Both the position numbers and the translations under genes were made by a program. This document shows, piece after piece, positions 5,117 to 8,971 of a stretch of 8,971 bases of DNA. Origin of the DNA: an uncultured Selenomonadales bacterium (GTDB lineage Bacteria > Bacillota > Negativicutes > Selenomonadales > Selenomonadaceae); contig CAMJAZ010000041.1 of assembly GCA_946403735.1 (NCBI GenBank), positions 1 to 8,971 on the forward strand. Reading direction: 5' to 3'. The number at the start of each line of letters is the position of its first letter. The stretch's first letter is position 1. The notes under the pieces were generated by a model. The model saw nothing but the letters and a program-made list of their open reading frames with translations, ran no database searches and was not told the origin of the DNA.

Positions 5117-6034
5117 TTATTTAAAATAATTTTTATGCATTGCAAGTATTTGACATAAACTTTTCGGTAAAAATTTTTCAAGCCGTCCTAATCTGTAGCC
5201 GAAAAATTTTGCGCCGTCCCTACAAATTGCACCAATACAGTCAAGCGGATTTTCTTGCCACAACGTCTTCAACTTCATCAGCACAAACTTTTTACCTGCG
5301 CCCTCTGCACTGCCGAAAGTGTCACGAATCCAACGTTCACGCGAATGAAAGACGCCAATGTCAAAGTAGCGGTGAAATTCCTGCGTCGCCGTGTAATTGT
5401 GACTGTGATAAACCTGCGCGGCGGCATTGTAAAAAATCTTCCAGCCGTCAAGCAACATTTTAGCGGCAACGTACATATCCTCCGACAAAATCGCGTTCGT
5501 TGGAAAACCGCCAACTTTTTTTAGCGCGTCGACACGGTACGCTGAAAAAGAATTGGAATTTAACGCCGTCTTTATACCGTAAATTTTTTTATCGTCGAGA
5601 CTGCGCAGTTGACTTTCAGCTGGATAGTTGAACTGCCGCAAAATTTTTGCCTCAAGCGTCGCGCCATTGTGCGGAAGTTGCCGACCGTACGTCAAGCCGA
5701 CTGTTGAATCTGCGTCGAAAATTTTTATTAGCGTCGACAAAGTTTTTTCATCGTAAAGCAAAACGTCCTGCGTTAAAAATATTATAGCGCTGATTGAAAA
5801 TTTTTCAAGCACATATTCAAGTGCTAATTGCCGCGTTGCGCCGTGATTAAAATTTTTTCGCTGTACTGGTAGTACGTCAAAATTAAATCGCTTAGCAAGG
5901 CTTACCGTGTCGTCCGTTGATTCAGAATCGACAATTAATTTTTTCAGTGGTAAATCTTGCGCGGCGATTTGTTCAAGTAACGTTTCAAAATTTTTTCCAG
6001 CGTTAAGCGTTGGAATTATTAGTCCGCAGTTCAA
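5117..6034 (-). CDS. Family 2 glycosyltransferase, rhamnosyltransferase-like
   Basis: A 305-residue GT-A fold inverting transferase. Visible motifs are the N-terminal strand IIPTLNAG (6-13), the nucleotide-binding DSESTDDT (36-43), FNHGATR (62-68), which is typical of rhamnosyltransferase-type GT2 enzymes, TQD (88-90) in place of the metal-binding DXD, SEDMYVA (184-190) carrying the probable catalytic acid, and YHSHNY (209-214). It is cytoplasmic or membrane-associated and adds one sugar to a lipid-linked acceptor. The start is TTG, overlapping the glf stop as TTGA, with GGAG eight bases upstream. Tight coupling to glf makes UDP-galactofuranose a possible donor, while the motifs point to dTDP-rhamnose; the sequence does not settle this, and no rhamnose biosynthesis genes are in view. 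Confidence 0.85.
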   Translation of the reverse strand: MNCGLIIPTLNAGKNFETLLEQIAAQDLPLKKLIVDSESTDDTVSLAKRFNFDVLPVQRKNFNHGATRQLALEYVLEKFSISAIIFLTQDVLLYDEKTLSTLIKIFDADSTVGLTYGRQLPHNGATLEAKILRQFNYPAESQLRSLDDKKIYGIKTALNSNSFSAYRVDALKKVGGFPTNAILSEDMYVAAKMLLDGWKIFYNAAAQVYHSHNYTATQEFHRYFDIGVFHSRERWIRDTFGSAEGAGKKFVLMKLKTLWQENPLDCIGAICRDGAKFFGYRLGRLEKFLPKSLCQILAMHKNYFK

Positions 6035-7170
6035 TCTTTCAACTCCGCGTAAACGTCAAGCGCTTTTTTAACAATGTCGTCCATATCATAATATTTATAT
6101 TCAGCCAGCCGCCCGACCGCCTTAATTTGCGGAAAATTTTGCAGTTCGGCAGAATATTTTTCGTAAGCTGTCCGCGCTTCATCAGTGAAAACTGGATAGT
6201 ACGGGTCATTTTCGCCTTTAACGTAATTTTGCGGATATTCTTTTAAAATCGTTGTACGTTTGGACTGCGCGGGATGAATATTTTTAAATTCGGTTATTCG
6301 CGTGAAGTCGTAATTGTTGGGGTAGTTGACAGTTGCCACGTCTTGATAACTTTCAGCGTCGACCGTCTCAAACTTCATATCAACGCTACGGTACGGTAAC
6401 GCGCCAAATTTATAGCTGAAAAGTTCGTCAAGCTGTCCTGTGTAAATTAGACGCCCAGTAAATTTTTGATTGAACAGATAAATTTCATCGCCGCGCAGTT
6501 CGCCAACTTCATCAAAGTTTGTGTTTAACATCAGCTTAATATTTTTATGCGCCAACATTTTTTCGACAAGCTTAGCGTAACCGTAACGCGGCACAGCTTG
6601 AAATCTATCGTTGAAATATCTGTCGTCGCGTCCAATAAAAATTGGTACCCGCGCAGTGACAGCGCCTTCAATTTGTTCAGGCGATTTGCCCCATTGCTTT
6701 TCGGTGTAGTGCAGGAAAATATTTTTGTAGACGTATTCAGCCAAAAATTGCAGGTACGGATCAGCAGACTTTTTCAATTCAAGGATTGGAATTTTTTGTC
6801 CATAGCCGTAATTTTTCAGCAACGTTACTTCCATTCTATCAGCTAAATTTTTTGGAAAGACTTTAACCAACGTGTTGAAGTTAAAGGGAATCGGTACAAT
6901 TTGCCCGTCGACCATAGCTCTAACTTTGTGGTGGTAAACGTGCCACTCCGTAAAGTTTGAAAGATATTCCCATACGTCAACAAAATCTGTATGGAAAAGG
7001 TGCGGTCCGTACTTGTGAATTAAAATTCCATTGTCGTCGACTTCATCGTAGCAATTTCCAGCAATGTGTTGACGGCGTTCAATTACCAAAATTTTTTTAT
7101 TACTCTGCGCGAAACGTTCAGCCAAAACTGCGCCTGCAAATCCCGCGCCAATTATCACAATGTCAAACAT
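6031..7170 (-). CDS. glf: UDP-galactopyranose mutase
   Basis: A flavoenzyme that converts UDP-galactopyranose to UDP-galactofuranose, the donor of galactofuranose for surface glycans. The 379-residue length is normal. The FAD-binding IIGAGFAGAVLAERF starts at residue 6; IERRQHIAGNCYDE (30-43), KYGPHLFHT (53-61) and the end motif GRLAEYKYYDMDD (353-365) are all diagnostic. R174 (TARVP) and R291 (FTRITEF) fit the two active-site arginines that hold the UDP phosphates, and Y324/Y325 in NDPYYPV fit the tyrosines of that site. The ATG at 7170 has AGGGG six bases upstream. It follows the efflux gene by 23 bp and overlaps the glycosyltransferase by four bases. It is the only nucleotide-sugar enzyme in the window, so galactofuranose is the one sugar that can be named with some assurance for this glycan. 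Confidence 0.96.
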   Translation of the reverse strand: MFDIVIIGAGFAGAVLAERFAQSNKKILVIERRQHIAGNCYDEVDDNGILIHKYGPHLFHTDFVDVWEYLSNFTEWHVYHHKVRAMVDGQIVPIPFNFNTLVKVFPKNLADRMEVTLLKNYGYGQKIPILELKKSADPYLQFLAEYVYKNIFLHYTEKQWGKSPEQIEGAVTARVPIFIGRDDRYFNDRFQAVPRYGYAKLVEKMLAHKNIKLMLNTNFDEVGELRGDEIYLFNQKFTGRLIYTGQLDELFSYKFGALPYRSVDMKFETVDAESYQDVATVNYPNNYDFTRITEFKNIHPAQSKRTTILKEYPQNYVKGENDPYYPVFTDEARTAYEKYSAELQNFPQIKAVGRLAEYKYYDMDDIVKKALDVYAELKD

Positions 7171-7193
7171 TTTATACCCCTAAATTTTTTTAT

Positions 7194-8971
7194 TCAATCT
7201 GTTGACTCTGAATTTTTTTCTAAACTTACTTTCTTATTTTCGTCTACTTTATTTTTGCCGAAAATTTTTTGTACAATGTTTTGAACCACTACGAAGAATA
7301 CAGGGATTAAAAATATTCCCAGAAATGTTGCTATAGTCATACCGCCGACGACTGCCACGCCCATAGAGTTTCTAGCCGCCGAGCCTGCACCTGTAGCCGT
7401 TGCCAAAGGAATACATCCGATTATAAATGCAAATGAAGTCATCAATATCGGACGAAGGCGTAAACCTGCTGACTCTAAAGACGCTTTAACTGTCTCCATA
7501 CCCTTATCGGTACGCATTTTTGCAAATTCAACAATCAGTATTGCATTTTTCGCCGCAAGTCCCATAATCATTATAACGCCTATTTGCATGTAAACGCTAT
7601 TTTGAAAACCAGGGTTGCCTACGCCGAAATTATTTGTATAGTAATTTAAAACAAATTCGGAAATCAAAGCGCCGAAAACTCCTGTCGGTACAGTCATCAA
7701 AACTGAAAATGGTACGCTCCAACTTTCATATAATGCGGCAAGACACAAGAAGACGAATACCAATGCCAACGCCATAACTTGACCTGTTGAGCCAGACGCT
7801 TTTTGTTCTTCGCGTGATTGTCCTGACCATTCAACGCCGAAACCTGTAGGCGCAACTTGATAGACAACTTCAGTCAATGCAGTCATTGCTTGACCTGATG
7901 AATAACCTTCAGCTGGCTGTGCTTGAATCAGTACAGAGCGTTTACCGTTAAAGCGCGTGACCTGCGTTGTTCCAGTATTAAGTTTGTAACTTATCAACGT
8001 GTCGAGCGGCACAAATTGCCCGTTCGCTCCTCTGACGTACATAAATTTCAGCATATCGACTTCACCGCGAAAGTAAACGTCTGACTGCGTGACAACTTTA
8101 TAAGTACGTCCAAAGCGGTTATAGTCGTCAACTTCCATTCCGCCGAAATTTACTTGCAATGCGCTATAAACGTCCGCAAGATTTACGCCGAGCATTTCAA
8201 TTTTCTTCTGATCGAGTTCGTATTTGTAACTTGGGGAAGTCACACTGAATGAGGTATTAACGCCTTGAAGTTCGGGACGTTGATTCGCCGCCATTACAAT
8301 TTTATTGGTAATATCAGAAAGTTCAGTGTCAGGATGGCTTTCCAAGTCAATAAGTTGCATTGTTAAGCCGCCGACTTGACCAAGTCCAGGCAAGGCTGGA
8401 GGGTTAGCACCCATTACAAAGGCTTCTGGCGCTACGCCGTTACCTACCATAAAGACATTATTAATTGCAGAAGTTACCGACTGTTCAAAGTCTTTTCGGT
8501 CTGCCCAAGGATGCATACTTATAAATAACGTTGCCGACGAAGACTTTGTACCGCTTGAAAGTATATCGTACCCCGCAACTGAAATAACATCTTTAATTCC
8601 AGGTACATTTTCACGAACGGCGGCGGCTACTTTATCCGTCGTCATTGAAGTTCTATTTAATGAAGTGCCTTCTGGCATCATAACTGCCGCGACAAAATAA
8701 CCTTGATCCTCATCTGGGACAAAAGTTGACGGCAAAACTTTAAAAAGCAGACCCGTTAAACCGCAGACAATCAACATAAAGATTATAGCAAGCTTAGTTC
8801 CTGAAATAACTTTAGCGACAACGCCGACGTAAGAATTTTTCGTACGTTCAAACCAATTATTGAACCAGTCAAAAAATTTGCTGAATAAATTTTTCTTGCC
8901 GTGTTCATGTGGCTTAAGAATTATTGCACAAAGTGCTGGCGTCAAAGTAAGTGCGACGAATGCTGATAAGC
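7194..8971 (-). CDS. RND multidrug efflux transporter, HAE1/AcrB family, 5'-truncated
   Basis: This is the C-terminal part (about 591 residues) of an inner-membrane proton-driven efflux pump that works with a periplasmic adaptor and an outer-membrane channel. The frame is open to the window edge and enters as LSAFVALTLTPALC, matching the AcrB segment shortly before its midpoint; the TTG at 8945 is internal. PDEDQGYF after the next membrane segment opens the second periplasmic loop. WSGQSREEQ leads into the second membrane half, FLCLAALYESWSVP is typical, and GLAAKNAILIVEFAK contains the conserved Lys of the proton relay (K940 in AcrB). The aspartate pair of TM4 lies outside the window. A loop of around a dozen extra residues (NNFGVGNPGFQN) precedes that segment. 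The last 30 or so residues are charged and cytoplasmic. Only 23 bp separate its stop from glf, with no visible terminator. Confidence 0.94.
   Translation of the reverse strand, partial: LSAFVALTLTPALCAIILKPHEHGKKNLFSKFFDWFNNWFERTKNSYVGVVAKVISGTKLAIIFMLIVCGLTGLLFKVLPSTFVPDEDQGYFVAAVMMPEGTSLNRTSMTTDKVAAAVRENVPGIKDVISVAGYDILSSGTKSSSATLFISMHPWADRKDFEQSVTSAINNVFMVGNGVAPEAFVMGANPPALPGLGQVGGLTMQLIDLESHPDTELSDITNKIVMAANQRPELQGVNTSFSVTSPSYKYELDQKKIEMLGVNLADVYSALQVNFGGMEVDDYNRFGRTYKVVTQSDVYFRGEVDMLKFMYVRGANGQFVPLDTLISYKLNTGTTQVTRFNGKRSVLIQAQPAEGYSSGQAMTALTEVVYQVAPTGFGVEWSGQSREEQKASGSTGQVMALALVFVFLCLAALYESWSVPFSVLMTVPTGVFGALISEFVLNYYTNNFGVGNPGFQNSVYMQIGVIMIMGLAAKNAILIVEFAKMRTDKGMETVKASLESAGLRLRPILMTSFAFIIGCIPLATATGAGSAARNSMGVAVVGGMTIATFLGIFLIPVFFVVVQNIVQKIFGKNKVDENKKVSLEKNSESTD

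Noticed and set aside
5105..5145. Possible internal promoter (TTGCAA followed by AT-rich DNA) before the acyltransferase
   Set aside because: No convincing -10 element at the right spacing; general AT-richness explains the match.
5089..5181. Extended N-terminus of the acyltransferase (31 more residues upstream of 5088)
   Set aside because: It overlaps the end of the glycosyltransferase, is not like the family N-terminus, and the ATG at 5088 has a good Shine-Dalgarno.
5140..5524. Open frames on the + strand across the glycosyltransferase, and similar ones across the KASIII, methyltransferase and glf genes
   Set aside because: They lie opposite well-supported genes, have biased or low-complexity composition and no recognisable motifs.

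Overview
The window carries ten protein genes: one on the + strand at the left edge and nine on the - strand that read leftwards as one compact block. The DNA is AT-rich, with many A/T tracts. It encodes an RND efflux pump, UDP-galactopyranose mutase and a Wzm-type polysaccharide exporter permease, so the organism has an outer membrane and makes surface glycan. The style of the TrmN6-like and RND proteins fits a diderm Firmicute (Negativicutes, e.g. Selenomonas or Phascolarctobacterium relatives). That placement is an impression from protein style, not a proven assignment.

Layout from right to left, the direction of transcription of the main block: the 3' two-thirds of an HAE1/AcrB-type RND pump (7194-8971, cut by the window edge); UDP-galactopyranose mutase glf (6031-7170); a family 2 glycosyltransferase (5117-6034); a NeuD/PglD-like left-handed beta-helix acyltransferase (4447-5088); an acyl carrier protein (4167-4388); a FabH-like ketoacyl-ACP synthase III (3139-4167); a FabG-like short-chain reductase (2384-3139); a zinc-ribbon class I methyltransferase (1442-2329); and an ABC-2 polysaccharide exporter permease (587-1396). 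A convergent, 5'-truncated trmN6-like tRNA methyltransferase (1-573) ends 13 bp from the permease stop.

The eight genes from glf to the permease look like a small surface-glycan decoration and export cluster lying between an efflux gene and a tRNA-modification gene. Glf supplies UDP-galactofuranose and the glycosyltransferase adds a sugar. ACP, KASIII and reductase can together make a 3-hydroxyacyl-ACP. The beta-helix acyltransferase could place that acyl group on a sugar, the methyltransferase could add a methyl group, and Wzm would export the product. No dehydratase or enoyl reductase is present, so the chain would stop at the 3-hydroxy stage. This pathway is an inference from gene content.

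The ACP-KASIII-SDR trio is joined by two 1-nt TGATG stop/start overlaps. It is flanked on both sides by short gaps that hold tandem repeats: a 14-bp duplication carrying a Shine-Dalgarno core, and a heptamer array. The cluster has no ATPase partner (Wzt) for the permease, no polymerising set of glycosyltransferases and no other nucleotide-sugar genes in view, so it must depend on genes elsewhere. No gene-free stretch exceeds 60 bp, and I found no RNA genes, CRISPR arrays, insertion sequences or convincing factor-independent terminators.
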